DNA of 64,000 nt from Parasponia andersonii (taxonomy: Eukaryota > Streptophyta > Magnoliopsida > Rosales > Cannabaceae), in contig JXTB01000483.1 in the NCBI GenBank assembly GCA_002914805.1, positions 196,923 to 260,922 of the forward strand, given 5' to 3'. Below, in pieces: positions 1-12,489 of the stretch. Under the pieces are notes generated by a model that saw nothing but the letters and a program-made list of their open reading frames with translations, was not told where the DNA came from and did no database searches. Position 1 is the first letter of the stretch; each line of letters starts with the position of its first letter. The translations under genes were made by a program, and so were the position numbers.

Positions 1-3000
1 TGAATTTGATTTTAAACAAGAAGAATGATAGAGTGGAAGTAGGAACAACTGGTGTAGGAATTCACCTGAGCATTGGCTGTGGTGGTATCAGCTATGTATG
101 CACTTGGTTTCTTCCCATCCTTCCTCAGGTTCTGAACCAGATTGGTGGGATCTGAGTCAAAGTAGTGACTGACATCAGTGAGTGAGATTTCAGAAGAGTC
201 AAGGTTTTGGAAGGTTGCATCAGCTGTGCTCAACGCCATCTCAAAAACTTTTTTTTTCTCACTCATGCCTGCACCAGGGGCATCACAATCGAAAGCAAAA
301 GATTTCCTGCTCAAATACATGTCCTGAAGTTGCTTTTCATCATTCCATGAAGAGTTTTCAACAGCAAGGTTTATGTTAGAAGAGTAGGATCCTGAGGCGT
401 TTGAGAAGATCCGAGTTGCAGCTTCCCTCACCCCAATTCCAAGGGCTTCTGCCTGTTCTAGTGCGTGCTTTCTAACGAAGTTCATTTCGACTGGCTCATC
501 TAGTTCAGCAACCATCTTCACTGCCCGATCAAGGAGATTCATCTGCAAAACAATTGATTTTTTGAATGAAAAATCATTAATAGTCAGTTTAAAAAGTAGA
601 AAGGAAAAACGCTTTTGATATGCAAATAATCAGTAGCTCTTTGAAAACTTGGTGGAATTTGAATTCCCCCTTGTTTTAAAACACGTTTCAGCATTATTTG
701 ATAACGGAATGTGAGATATATAACAGAACAGGTTAAAGATTGATACCTGATTGATAAAGAGATCCCTGAACACTCCTGAGCAGTTAACAACAACATCAAT
801 CCTAGGCCTTCCAAGCTCTTCAAGACTCACTGGTTCTACCCGGTTGACTCGGCCAAAAGTATCAGAAACTGGTCTAACGCCAATCATCCACAAAACCTGG
901 GCCAATGACTCACCATAAGTCTTTATATTGTCTGTGCCCCACAAAACAAGTGCAACCGTTTCGGGATAGTTTCCGCCATTGTCAATCTTCTGCCTCTCAA
1001 CTAGCCTGTCCACGACAATCTTTGCACTCTGCAAAGCAGCTGCTGTAGGAATGGACTGTGGGTCAAGTGCGTGAATGTTCTTCCCTGTTGGCAACACTTT
1101 CGGGTTTCTGATTGGGTCACCACCTGGCCCTGGCTCGACATATTTTCCCTCCAATGCTTGCTTCAAACTCCCCAACTCATTGTCTGCGACAACTAGCTTC
1201 AAACATTCTCCCAAGAACTCAAATAGTCTTCTCAGCTTGTCCCTGTCAGCACGGTAAAATTTGGTGCTTGATAAGTAGTCAACCCAAGGTTCATTGATTC
1301 CAAAGCCAAGAATCGAGCTGAGTTTATCAGCTACATCAACGACTTGGCCCTTCTTATTTGTTGTACGCTCCACAAATGCAGAAATCGCTCCACGTGATGC
1401 TTCAGTGATTTGCCTAAGAAGCTCAACATCCTTCAGAATTCCTTTGTCACTTCCTCTGTAGACATCCTCTATGTCTCTTCCCACTGTCTGAGCTAATATA
1501 GATGGGAGTGACGTAATTTCATCTTCAGGACGATCCAGCGCCGCAATGTTGACCAGGGTTGCCACTGCTTCCATGGCTGATGGAGGCTCACCAATGACAT
1601 GAAGGCCACAAGGCAGAAGACGGGATTCGATCTCCATAATTTTGGAGTACACCTTCCCAACCACAAGATCTCGGTCCTTAACTGAGAGTTCTGCACTCTC
1701 ATCAGGCAGTTCCACATCCTTGTCAAGATTACATTGTTTGGCAGTGCTGATGATTGAGCTGACAATCTGTGGGCCACGACCGGTATCTTTAAGGGATTGG
1801 TATGAGGAGATGAGTTCACTTAATTGCTTCAGACCCTTGTAAAGCCCTGCATTTTCTGCTGGAGGGGTAAGGTAGCTGATGGTATTTGCGTAACTACGGC
1901 GTTTGGCTATGGTAGCTTCAGATGGGTTATTAGCAGCATAGTAATAGACATTGGGAATGTTCCCAATTAAACTGTCAGGATAACAGACATCACTCATCCC
2001 CACTTGCTTTCCAGGCATGAATTCAAGTGAGCCATGAGTACCGAAATGAAGAACAGCATCAGCTTTGAAGATTTTTTCGACAAATGAGTAGTATGCTGCA
2101 AAGCCATGATGAGGACTAGCTGATTTGGAGAACAGTAATCTCATAGGATCACCCTCGTAACCAAAAGTTGGCTGAACTCCAATGAAGACATTACCATACT
2201 GTTTTCCATATACCAACAGATTCTCTCCATCAGAGTTCAAATTCCCTGGTGCCTTTCCCCAGTTCTCTTCCAGTAGAGTGGCATATGGAGTTAGTTTTTG
2301 ATATTCGCGGACCCCCATTTTGTAGGCGACATTCAGGTTTGGACTGCTGAATTGAGCCTCTTTGTCATGAATGACATCTTCAATTAAGGCTTCTGAAGTC
2401 TCTGGTAGGCCTTCAACATTGTAACCGTCTTTTTGAAGGTCTTTGAGAACTGAGAAGATGGAGGCGAAGACATTAAGGTAGGCCGCAGTTCCAACATTTC
2501 CTTTGTCTGGAGGGAAACTGAAGACAGTGATTGCTAGCTTCTTCTCTGCCTGCATCAGTGGATAGAAAAAGAAAATAAGTCACTTGGTGTTCAAGTGTGA
2601 CTGCTAAATTGCAGAGAAATCGCAACACAAATCGACTGAAGCTTCAAATTGAAAGGCAGAAAAAGGTAAGGTAGCATGTCAACTAAGTGAACAACCAAGA
2701 CTTAAGGACACTGAGATACACTGAGAAAGTGAACATCTATAAGGTCTCTATGTAATAATTACTTGAATTAAGCATGACATCAAGGTTTTGATGTGTACAT
2801 CTATCACAAGTAATGATTGAAAAAGAAAGAAAAATATATGCCTCTTAAAAAAGAATGCTGCAAAAAATTAAAAAACATAAAATAAAATACCTTTGTCTTC
2901 CTTTTCAGTTCAGCCCATCTGATTGCCCTGGTGCACAGTTGTTCTACCCTCTTGTGAAGAGCATGTGCCTTCCCTGAAACCATAAAAACATTATTCGTTA

Positions 3001-4655
3001 ATCCTTAAAAATCATAATTCTATAAGCAATGAAGAAACCTCAGTCTCAACTCAATTCTTATAATAAAGGCACTAAAAGGCTTTTCTTTTACAAACAGCCT
3101 ACCTTTATCTTAAAAGTATCCCAGATATTTCCTTTTAAAAGTCACTATTAACTACTTGGTTAAGAGATTTTACGAAAAAACGAACTAAAGAAATGCAGAT
3201 AAAAGAAAAGAAAATTTGAAAAGGAAAAGGGAGTCTTCACTTGCCTGTTCTAGGATCCCGGCCAGCGAAAACAATGGGCTCCATGCCTCCATCAAGTTCT
3301 GGAAGAGCCACTTGCAGTGCAACCTGAATTGGGTGCAGACCCAAAGTACTGTTAAGCCACTCTTCGGTTGTCTGAAACACCAAAGGCAATGCCACAATAT
3401 AAGGAACATCAAGCTTCATAAGAGCCTCAACAGCCCGCGGATGATCCTGCCTTGCTGGCCCTCCAACAAGCGCGAAACCAGTGAGTGACACCACTGAGTT
3501 CACGAAAGGCCTCTTGCTAATCGGATCGATGAAAAACTTCTCAACTGGACCGGAAAAGTCAAGTCCACCAGAAAAAATTGGTATCACCTTAGCCCCTCTT
3601 GCCTCCAATTCCATGATCACTGCCACATAGTGACCATCATCCCCAGTAACTATATGACTCCTCTGCAAAACCAACCCAATAACCGGTGCATTCGGACCCT
3701 TAACATTCTCACTAACATCCTTCCTGGCTCCACACCAATTCAAATACTCCTTCACATCACCATACATACAAGGAGCCAAAGGGTGCCAAATTCCACTGTC
3801 CAAGTACAAAACCGGGTCTGCATACTCAATCTTAGTCCCCTTGAGAGCTGGAACATAAGACCCAGAAATCATTTTCAAGAAATTCTGCAAGTTATCAGGG
3901 GACCCACCTAGCCAAAATTGAAGACTAAGAATATAAAGCCTAGCATCCTGAGCTTTATCACTTGGCAAGTACTTCAAAACCTTAGGCAAAGTCCTCACAA
4001 GTTTCAACATACTATCTGCAAAACCAGCAGAAGACTGCTTCTTCTTCTTGAAGAGCTGGAAAAATGGGCTCTTGGACTGGCCCAACTGAGCCATACTGAA
4101 AGAGCCCAACTTGTTGAGCCTCATTACCTCAGGCATTGAAGGGAACACCAAGACTGCATCAAGTCTGTCCCTCTCTTTCTCCACAGCAGCCTTGACTTTT
4201 AAAGCAAGCTCCTCAACAAATATCAAAGACCCAATAAAGACATTGGCATCCTCGAGGTCTTTACAGAAAGTTTTGTAAGTTGACTCATCTCTAAGCTCTT
4301 CGACCAAGTAACCAACGACTTCAAAAGAAGCATACCTTTCGTTGTCGTTTAATGACTGGACAGCAGCAGTGAGAGCAGACTGGTACTGAGCCTCCAAAAC
4401 GACATAGACTATTTTAACAGTGGGGAGTCCCTGGTTGTTCTCTGGGACAATTCTTCGAACTTCTGGTGTGGTCTGAGTGAACAAGCCATTCCCAACTGCA
4501 GCACATTTCACTTTAAGGAAGGATTTTGAGGAGTTGGGTTGGTTGGTTTTCTTGGGAAGGAAAGAGTGAAGAAAGTAATGCTTTTGAGAAAGTGGTGAAA
4601 GGTGATCAACTTTTGAACTTGATATAGTGAATGATGAAGATAGTAAAGAAGCCAT
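1..4655 (-). CDS. CHLH: Magnesium-chelatase subunit H, chloroplastic (3'-truncated by window)
   Basis: Large, porphyrin-binding subunit of Mg-chelatase, which inserts Mg2+ into protoporphyrin IX with CHLI and CHLD in the plastid; known as GUN5 in Arabidopsis. Coding exons on the minus strand: 4655-3245, 2973-2891, 2549-747 and 542-66, all joining in frame to 1258 codons. The family is about 1380 residues, so roughly the last 120 lie beyond base 1 (bases 1-65 are intron). The first ~50 residues are Ser/Lys-rich with few acidic residues, a chloroplast transit peptide probably ending near VKCAAVG. The CobN/Mg-chelatase core is intact, including [38 protein letters not shown] and [13 protein letters not shown]. 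The start is the first ATG before the transit peptide. Intron 1 must be GC-AG: only the donor AG|GCAAGT at 3245/3244 keeps the frame into exon 2. No disabling change is seen. Confidence 0.98.
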
Positions 4656-5420
4656 GGCTAAAAAGAAAAACTCCTCTGTTTATAAAAGTGAGGAGGAGAT
4701 GATAATTAGGGAGAGAGAAAGAGATACAGAATTAAGAGAGAGAGGGAGAGTTATAGAAGATGCTATGAATTGCTTTCTCTCTCCACTACTCTTGTTGTTT
4801 TCTTTTGCTTCTGCTTAAGTTTTGAGTATTCTTTCTTCTTATTGCTCTTCTTCTCTCTCTTTTATCTTTGCTTTGAGGTTTTGTAGTTTTATAGTTTGTG
4901 TGGAGGGAGGGAGAAGCAATGGCCACTTGGGTACAGGGAAGAAGGAACAGTTGGTTCATAATATGGTTTAGTGGTGGGAATTTGGGACACGCGGCGAAAT
5001 GAGTCGTGGTGGAATTTAATGAATGTGAATGGAGTTAATTTTGAGGTGGAGTTTTCATTTTGGGGCCCTTTTTTTTAATTTTGATTGAGAAGAGAGAGAG
5101 AGAGAGAGGAAAACGGGGTATATGGAACAACTTATCTATCTGTTTGAGTCATTCTGATGGAGTTTCCTGAGTCCTGATTGGTCGAGTTGGATTTCAGAAA
5201 AGTGCCATTAGGGAGAGTGGATTGGTGATGACGAGAGAGAGAGAGAGAGAGATTTTTTTTGTCACTGCAGTGAAGGCTCCCTTTTTGCTTCTATAGATCC
5301 TAGTTTGAGTTTGTGTCCCTAAATGAAAAGAAAGTGATATTTTTTCTGTGGACTCCTATGGGACCAGGTATCATGGTCATCCGCCAAGTCCTCAGATGTC
5401 CAATGTCTTTTTTTTTTTAA
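4656..5420 (-). promoter_or_regulatory. CHLH leader and upstream region
   Basis: Sequence immediately upstream of the CHLH start. Read on the minus strand it has pyrimidine-rich runs (CT repeats around 4700-4760, 4840-4860, 5090-5108 and 5233-5252) typical of plant 5' leaders and core promoters. A TTTATAAA string lies at about 4678-4686, only some 25 bases from the ATG, so it is too close to be a confident TATA box for a leader of normal length. The transcription start cannot be fixed from sequence alone. No perfect CACGTG G-box was found. Confidence 0.4.
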
Positions 5421-5427
5421 AACCTAA

Positions 5428-6340
5428 TTTGGCGTTTGGTTGTTAAACAAAAAAAAGGAAAAAAAAAATGAAAATCATAATAAGAATGGAACAAGAGTTG
5501 GAATAGAATAGAATAGAAAATAAAATTAATTGAGTTGTTCGGTTGACATATTGGAATCAGTGTCTGAATAAGAATGAATAGAGATTATTATGTTTGGTCT
5601 ATTATGAAATAGAATGGAATTAACATTATATAGATAAAAATATCTTTATTATTAAAAAACTAGTACAAATGTTAAATTGGTACGAAAATAGATTGATTTA
5701 TTTATTTATCTATATATTTATATATTTTTTGTATTAGAAAATTTTTAAAAAAATAAAATAAAAATTTTAAAGACAGACTAATACATCAAATCGTATACAA
5801 TGTAATGTGTTATATAGAATTTCAAAAAATAACACATCAAACCTTATACGGATTAATGTGTTATTTTCTGAAATCATTTACTTTAGGCTAATTAAAATAA
5901 GGATAATTAGGGCATTTAAATTCAGAAAAATAATGGAATACAAATTGATGTATTATTTTTTAAAATCATGTACTTTAAGCCAACTAAAATAAAGATAATA
6001 AGGATATTTAAAAGTCAGAGTAAGAATGAAATAGTCTTTCAGATCATTTAGTTAAGAAAAGATAATTCTACTGCTTGATGGATTTGCTTTTTCATTGGAA
6101 TGATTTTTCCTATGTTGAAAATCTAAATCAAACAATAGAATGGATAATGATTAAGAATGCTCATTCCATTCCTTTGCCTATTCCTATAAACCAAACACCA
6201 CTACTTAGAGGTGAGAAAGATAAATCCACTATTTGATAGATTTGCCTTTCTATAATTGAAAATCTAAATCAAATAATAGAATGGGTAATTCTCAAGAATG
6301 CTCGCTCCATTCCTTTGTCTATTCCTATAAACCAAATGTC
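5428..6340. mobile_element. MITE-like element with duplicated right end
   Basis: The left end reads GGCGTTTGGTT at 5431 and the right end AACCAAACACC near 6189-6199, an 11-bp inverted repeat with one mismatch, as in many plant MITEs. The last ~110 bases (6085-6199) are repeated imperfectly at 6245-6340, which ends in AACCAAATGTCACC. Inside, about 72 bases at 5852-5923 are repeated at 5948-6019. The element is AT-rich with no coding capacity. No convincing target-site duplication was found, so the superfamily is open. Chance resemblance of the ends is unlikely because the tail copy repeats the same terminus. Confidence 0.6.
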
Positions 6341-6965
6341 ACCACGGAATAATAATGTACAAGTAAAATGGGGAAAATGCAGTTAAAAAATGGATTATAA
6401 AATATAAATGGAGATTTGTGGTAGAGTATAAAAAACAAGGAGCTCCATTGGTAGTTTTCATAATATAATAACTAATATTTTCTAAAAGCATATTAATGAT
6501 AGATATTCTGGTCTTAGATATTGTCACTCACTTTGATATTTCTTCTCTTAAATTCTCGTAAGTTAGAGATATTCTATTCTAGAGAAATTTTAGATACTTT
6601 TGTATGTTTCTCTTAACTCTAAAACAAATTATGGAATCACATTAGCCACACGGTATATCCGTGTAGGATATTACACTGGTATATCACTAGACTCTGATAC
6701 CCTTTTTAACCTTTTTCTTACCTGCAGTTAATTGGCTAATGTTGAAGTTGGAACTCGAAATAATTAGAAAAGGAATTTGAGACATCTACTTCAAGGATTT
6801 AAAATTTACTTTTAGATTAAAAAAGTCCCAACTCTGAGGTATTCCGTTCAAGACGAGCAAATTTTGGAGTGTTCAGTTGGAGACGAGTAATTCCATGTTA
6901 TAGCTTATCACTAGTGATTAGCCTAAAAATGGGCTTTGGGCCTAATTTAGCCTAAAAATGAGCTT
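6341..6965. other. Intergenic, no gene seen
   Basis: AT-rich spacer. The only structure noticed is a short direct repeat of TAGCCTAAAAATG at about 6918 and 6948. No reading frame with family resemblance was found. Confidence 0.5.
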
Positions 6966-7470
6966 GGTCCAATTTAAGTAAATATCTTTTTGTCAAATAT
7001 TATAGTAAAATATCCAATATATATATTTATATATCAAATATAAAATTTTATATACCAAGTACAAAAAATTATATACCCAGTACGTTTCAGTACAGTAACT
7101 GAAATTGGTGGATATTTATCTACCAAGTGTAAAATTATATATATCTAGATATTTAGGTATAAAATTTAAAACATGAATATTTACTTAATCAAAACAGGGC
7201 TTATAAAAATATGACTAAATTTTGAATCCAATTTAAATAAATATTCTTTTGTCAAATGTTATAACAAAATGTCCGATATATATGTTTATATACTAAGTGT
7301 AAAATTTCATATACCAAATACAAAAAAATATATACCTAATACATTTTAGTACAAAAAAAGAAAATAATAGATAAATATATCTACTGAATATAAATATATA
7401 TATATATATATATTTAAACATTTAATTATAAAATTTAAAAAATAAATATCCACTTAATAAAATTTAAAAT
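6966..7470. repeat. Tandem duplication, about 259-bp period, two copies
   Basis: The block starting CCAATTTAAGTAAATAT at 6969 recurs at 7228 as CCAATTTAAATAAATAT, and similarity continues through a run of TATATACC/CAAATA motifs to about 7199 and 7465 respectively. The copies have diverged by substitutions and small indels, including expansion of a TA run at about 7390-7412 in the second copy. No coding potential. Confidence 0.75.
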
Positions 7471-8111
7471 ATTGATCGTCCACTTAAATTTTTCATAACT
7501 TTTTAATTAGCTCATCCCAAAACTATGGACTGACTTCGTAAATTTCCATTGCCGTTTTCCATTTATTAAGATATAAGTTTCTATTAATAAATTTACAGAC
7601 ATTTACCAACCAAAAGAAAAAGTGACACATCATTTCTCACAATTGTTAGTATAATAGTATTAAAAACTAAATAGTTAAAAATTATATTTTTAAATTGTAA
7701 TGCGACTATCTCAATTGATAACATTCGAAATGAAACAAGTCGAACTTGATCCCTACCACCTACTCTGGCGTTCATTATGAGTCTCGTAGTTCGTTTTTGA
7801 TCTTGGTTAACATTCTATTTCTAGCCCCAGTTCCAGCAAAATATATGCATACACAATCAGAGCCCCCTTCAAAATTCAAATAAATAAGTCGACTTCTTAG
7901 ACCAGCTCTAACGGACATTTCATTCACCACCAGCCATTCCTAAATGTCGTAAAAACTGGAAAATTGTGGAACAGTACCACATACAAACCAAAATTTGATG
8001 CTACCTTTCAAAGACCTTTTAAGGGTCAATGATGTCACCAAAGGAGATAGAGAGAGAGAGAGAATATACATCTATAAATACGACAATCCCCTCAGGAAAT
8101 GAACAATGGAA
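7471..8111. other. 3' flank of RRP43, no gene seen
   Basis: AT-rich sequence between the tandem duplication and the RRP43 stop codon. It should hold the RRP43 3' UTR and cleavage site (minus strand), but no polyadenylation signal could be chosen with confidence. A short GA run sits at about 8046-8062. Confidence 0.4.
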
Positions 8112-11100
8112 CTAGTCAACCTCCATTCCAGAAATGGTTTCATCGAAAATCGTCTGAACTTCCTTCACTCTTTGCCTAGTCAACGCAATACAATCCTGCA
8201 ACCACAGAAATCTTCCACATCAGAGAGTTTCAGGTTAAGAAATTCATCTTAGTGTCAAATGTCAATGAGCCCTCACTCCCCAACCTCACCCTTTTTCTCT
8301 TTTGTTTTTATCATTTATTGTTTTTTCTTTTCCTTCTAGTTCTAACTCAGTAATATACCAATGCATCCAATAACTTTTAAGCCAAAATCCATATGCTCAC
8401 TGTATTACACAAAAGCTTCTACTTCCACAGTTGAACACTGTCAACTGATGGAATGCAACGCACAATTGAACCCCTTGTATTATTCTTAAGGCCAGACTAA
8501 CCTGAACAGATGATGTATGCGCCAGAGCTGGTCCACCTGGCTTGTAAAGAGACACAAGTTGATCAGAAGAATCCAAAACCACAGTTACAAGAGTTTCCAT
8601 GATTGACTCTTCCTCTGCAGTAGGATCAGCCAGTATGTAATTCTTGTGAAGTATGCATGTCAACGAGATCGGAGTCCTGCATAATCTGAGTTTCCTTTTC
8701 TCTTTATTAACTGCATCTCCTCCTCCGTCATTTTCCTCAGAGACAACAATCACCCTTCCTTCATCATTCATAGAAACTACAGGAATCTGCACTGCAACAT
8801 GCCATAACAACGAGACAGTTGTCATAGAGCATAAATTTGCAGTATGATGAGAGTTGATGTTGCAATTTATCATAAACATTGTATTTACTTTGAACAACTA
8901 GTTCATTTTAGGGAGAGAAGGGTTCCATCATTTTGTTCATTCTCTGTTGCATCATTCATATGTAAGCCTTCTTTCCTTCTTTGCAACGACATTTTCACTT
9001 TACATTTTTTTCCCCCAGAAATTATAGCATCTAAATTAAATCTCTCTTACGTTTATAAGAATTGTTTCCTCAGTATTGTCCATTTTGAGGTAGCATGCTT
9101 GCCAGAAAGAAAAAATGAATGGATGCTAAATAATGCAAGGTTAGCTATGAAACAAAGCAATTCAATTTCCAGACTTAGAAGCCTGCCAAACGTATTTTTC
9201 ACATTACTAATTTCCATCTAGGATTGACGCATATCATTCAGGGAGGAGAAATTTTAAAAACAAGAAATAATAAACACAGAAAGGACATACAGATTTAACA
9301 TGGTTCAGCTTGGTTCAGCTTTTAGCCTAAATCCATGATCCAAGATAAGCTGAAAAACCACTATGCACAGAGTAATATATAGTAACTCAATAATTCTCTA
9401 AACCAAAAGTCCAATACACCTAAAGAACATCTCTCACCATAACAACAAAACTAATTACCAGAGAACACTCAACCTCTCGTATTGTTCTCAACATCCTCAC
9501 GGGATACTGAGCACACTCCCAACAGGCAGAACCATCTCCTATATGTATGGGAGACCTAGACTTGGCCACCAAGTCTTTCAATTTAGCCACCAAGTAATAG
9601 AATATTAGAACTCAGCAAGTTTGCCATGTGGCTTTCTTCTTTTTAGCCATTTTTCATAACAATATCCCAGAGGCTTACTTTTTTTTTTCCATCCAAGTTG
9701 GAGATGGTTAAGAAAATGAATTGAAAAAGGCAAAGCCACATAGGCTCTAAGCATTGGTGTCTGAATTTAAATTGCCTTACATAGGAAGGCTTTTCTGCAA
9801 ATGGAAGTGGAATGAAACACCAACGGTGGGTTTGGAAAATGCCAAAGGAATGTGGGTATACATTATAGGAGAAAGAGATGAGTAAAAGGCTATCTATTAT
9901 GGATAAAACACCATAGGCTCGAGGAAATACCATAGGATGCGTAGATAAATGACCAAGGACGAGGGAAACACTAAGAGTTGAGAATACTAGGTGTAATTGG
10001 AACACTATGTGTGAGAAACTATAAAAATTTGTGCTAGTAATATTCTTCTTGACATAGTGGATGGTTTCTTGCTGCTTAGGGTCATACAGGTACGCTTTCA
10101 AGCCAAACCCAATAAAAGTGTGTTAGTTCTGTATACGTTTCTTCTCCACCATTAGATTTATTGAATCTTGTGTATGTCGGATTTTTGCATCAACAAACTA
10201 GAAGAAGAAAATTCCGGTTCAAACAAATCGGTAAAAAAAGATCAAGTTTTTGAAAACAATCCTTTCATTTCCATTGTTTAAGCTGAAAGGGTTTAACCAA
10301 TATACCAGTTTTAAACCTGCACTCAATTTGGAATTTTGCAGATAATTTTACATATTGTATTAGCAGTCTATCCCAATACTTTGCAAAGTATAGGTTATTA
10401 ACGATAAAATATAATGGAGAGGCTACAATTCTTACAGTGAGAGAATGCCGCAACAGCTGATAGCAAAGCAGCATCAAAAAGAGAACCGTCAGCATCCAAA
10501 CAATATATGTCCTGCACAAGAAAAACCACATATTTTGTTGTAATTCATACATCTAATTAAACAAACAAAAACATAGGTAAAGAAATTCATGCTTCACCAA
10601 TAAAATTGCTTAAGCAAAACATGGTTGACCAACATTTTTTTTAATAAGAAAAGAAATTTATACTAATGAATTGGGAAGAAAATACAAACATTCAACAAGA
10701 ACGTAAACCACACTTCACTCAAAGGAAATAGAAAAGTTATCAAATTTAGAATAATACAATGTTGTCGAAATTAAAATGTGTTACCAGATATGCCATCCAA
10801 GCAGCCTTTCCACTGACCAATGACAAATCCTTCAAATCAATCATGCCAGAACTGCAACAACCAAAGTAGATATAAACATGGAAACGTTATTAGAACCTCC
10901 CAAATTTTGAACAAACAAACAGAATTATCAGTTTCACAAAAGTACTTTAACAAAATGCTCAAGCAGAGAATCAGAAACAGAATAATATTTGACGTGCCTT
11001 AAAATAGTATCAAACAACTGCTTTGACACAACTGGCGCTACCTCAGCTGGCCTACCCGGCCTTACAAGTGGGGAACAAATTGGAGGCATGTGGAACTCAA

Positions 11101-12083
11101 CCGCTGAAAATATCAAACTAAATGTTGACAACCAGTAAATATAAGTGAATGGAAAATGTAGCAGATAATATGAGAAACATTATACTAGTTATGCAAACTC
11201 AACCTATGCATCCCTCATCTGGCGACTCTTTCAAAGGGGTCATGACTTCCATTTTTATAGCAGCCAACATGGTCTACACAGCCAAAAAGAAAAACCCAAG
11301 TTACAAACTCACATTTCCTCTATAAAGCTAAACTTGCAAAGAAACACAGAAAGTGATAGAAACAATTACGGTTAAACCAATCTTTACTAATGCCGATCCA
11401 TTAGCAGATGCAACAGCCCCTACAGTAAAAGGGTAAAGCAAGTTTTGAGTCACAAGGTTTTACGAACCAACTTAAATGGGAAAAAGGGAAAAGAAAAGAA
11501 TAAATGCACAGAAATTGTAAAACTCTTAGCAAAATAGAAATTTTAATAGTACGAGAGTGTGGTTGAGTTATAATTTAAAAATAATACAAATAAAGTTCGT
11601 CTCATCAACTATGAATTTAAACAAACCTAGAGCTAAAGTCGTATCTCTCGCTCTCCCAAGTGGTCTACCATCAGGTCTTATAGATTCAGAGAGATGGCGC
11701 TCAAAGAATCGAAGAGGGAAGAGGCGTCTGAAAGCATCAACCTCCATTTCTGATGACAAATCCCCAGAAGAATTCGGGTACCCAATTCCCTCAACTCCAT
11801 CCTGCGCCCTGTATCATAGTGTGAAAACACAATCGTTTAGCATAATGCCATGGGGAGCAATGGGAGCATTTCTCAAAGGCATACAGCAGTTTCAACAAAC
11901 ACATTTTTGTGTATATACATATACATGTATTATGTATTACATAGAATTACGAAATGAATGAGAGCTGGATTGAAATCAATCAATCAGCCGCCTAAAATCA
12001 CATGTAACCAAAAAAAGGCCCAAAAAGATTGTAAATTTATATAATTTAATAGTACAGCATATATATGTATATAAATTCGTGCG

Positions 12084-12133
<50 letters not shown>

Positions 12134-12160
12134 TTAGGCTTACTGTAACTGAGAGACCAT
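8112..12160 (-). CDS. RRP43: Exosome complex component RRP43-like
   Basis: RNase PH-like ring subunit of the nuclear and cytoplasmic RNA exosome (3'-5' RNA processing and decay); plant ring subunits of this type are mostly structural. Nine coding exons join in frame: 12160-12144, 11808-11627, 11419-11370, 11273-11204, 11103-10998, 10851-10785, 10511-10436, 8791-8502 and 8195-8112, predicting 313 residues, a usual length for the family. Recognisable blocks are FRRLFPLRFFERHL and RPDGRPLGRAR near the N-terminus, MLAAIKMEVMTP, VEFHMPPICSP, DIYCLDADGSLFDAALL and LHKNYILADPTAEEE. The start is ATG at 12160 in a 17-base first exon; a later ATG (MEVDAF, in exon 2) is an alternative. Intron 5 appears to be GC-AG. 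Intron 7 is long (1.64 kb) and holds repeat-derived sequence. Confidence 0.93.
8792..10435. repeat. Repeat-derived sequence in RRP43 intron 7
   Basis: This intron is much longer than the others in the gene. Around 9290-9600 it contains text resembling plant retroelement ends (for example the doubled TTGGTTCAGCTT-like motif at 9300-9320), and an open minus-strand frame of 152 codons at 9643-10101 that I do not recognise. The frame is rich in Phe, Leu and Ser with no domain motif. I call the intron repeat-expanded rather than naming a gene; the family is unresolved. Confidence 0.35.
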
Positions 12161-12199
12161 TGCGAGACGAAGCCGGTCACCGTGAAGACCCAGCAGCGT

Positions 12200-12242
<43 letters not shown>
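12083..12242. repeat. Two (GA)n microsatellites flanking RRP43 exon 1
   Basis: A TA run (about 12083-12096) passes into (AG)n to 12131, and a second (GA)n covers about 12203-12242. In the sense of the RRP43 transcript these are (CU)n tracts. One lies in the 5' UTR ending about 42 bases before the ATG, the other about 12 bases inside intron 1 after its donor. Such tracts are common in plant leaders. Confidence 0.9.
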
Positions 12243-12244
<2 letters not shown>

Positions 12245-12489
12245 GGCAATGGGAGGTGGCCGGCGATGAGAAGTAAGAGTAATTAAGGATTAGGGGTTTT
12301 GATTTTACAGAAGGAATAGTTCACAGAATATCAATCGAAAGACCCCCTTATTTTACTACGAATACTATTTCAAACTTGGGACAGCCTTTGGGCTTTCCGC
12401 TTTGAGATGAGTTTCTAACTATCCATAAAAACAAAAACAAATTATAAAAATACGAAAGTCAGTTTTTTTCCCAATTCTTGTGCGGTTAT

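Noticed and set aside
1493..1819. Open frame inside CHLH exon 3 in another frame of the same strand
   Set aside because: Shadow of the conserved CHLH frame; no independent motif.
8844..9221. 125-codon plus-strand frame
   Set aside because: Lies in RRP43 intron 7 with no motif; overlaps the acceptor side of that intron on the other strand.
12046..12276. Open frames encoding Ser-Leu and Arg-Glu repeats on opposite strands
   Set aside because: They are translations of the (GA)n microsatellites; the minus-strand one has no ATG start.
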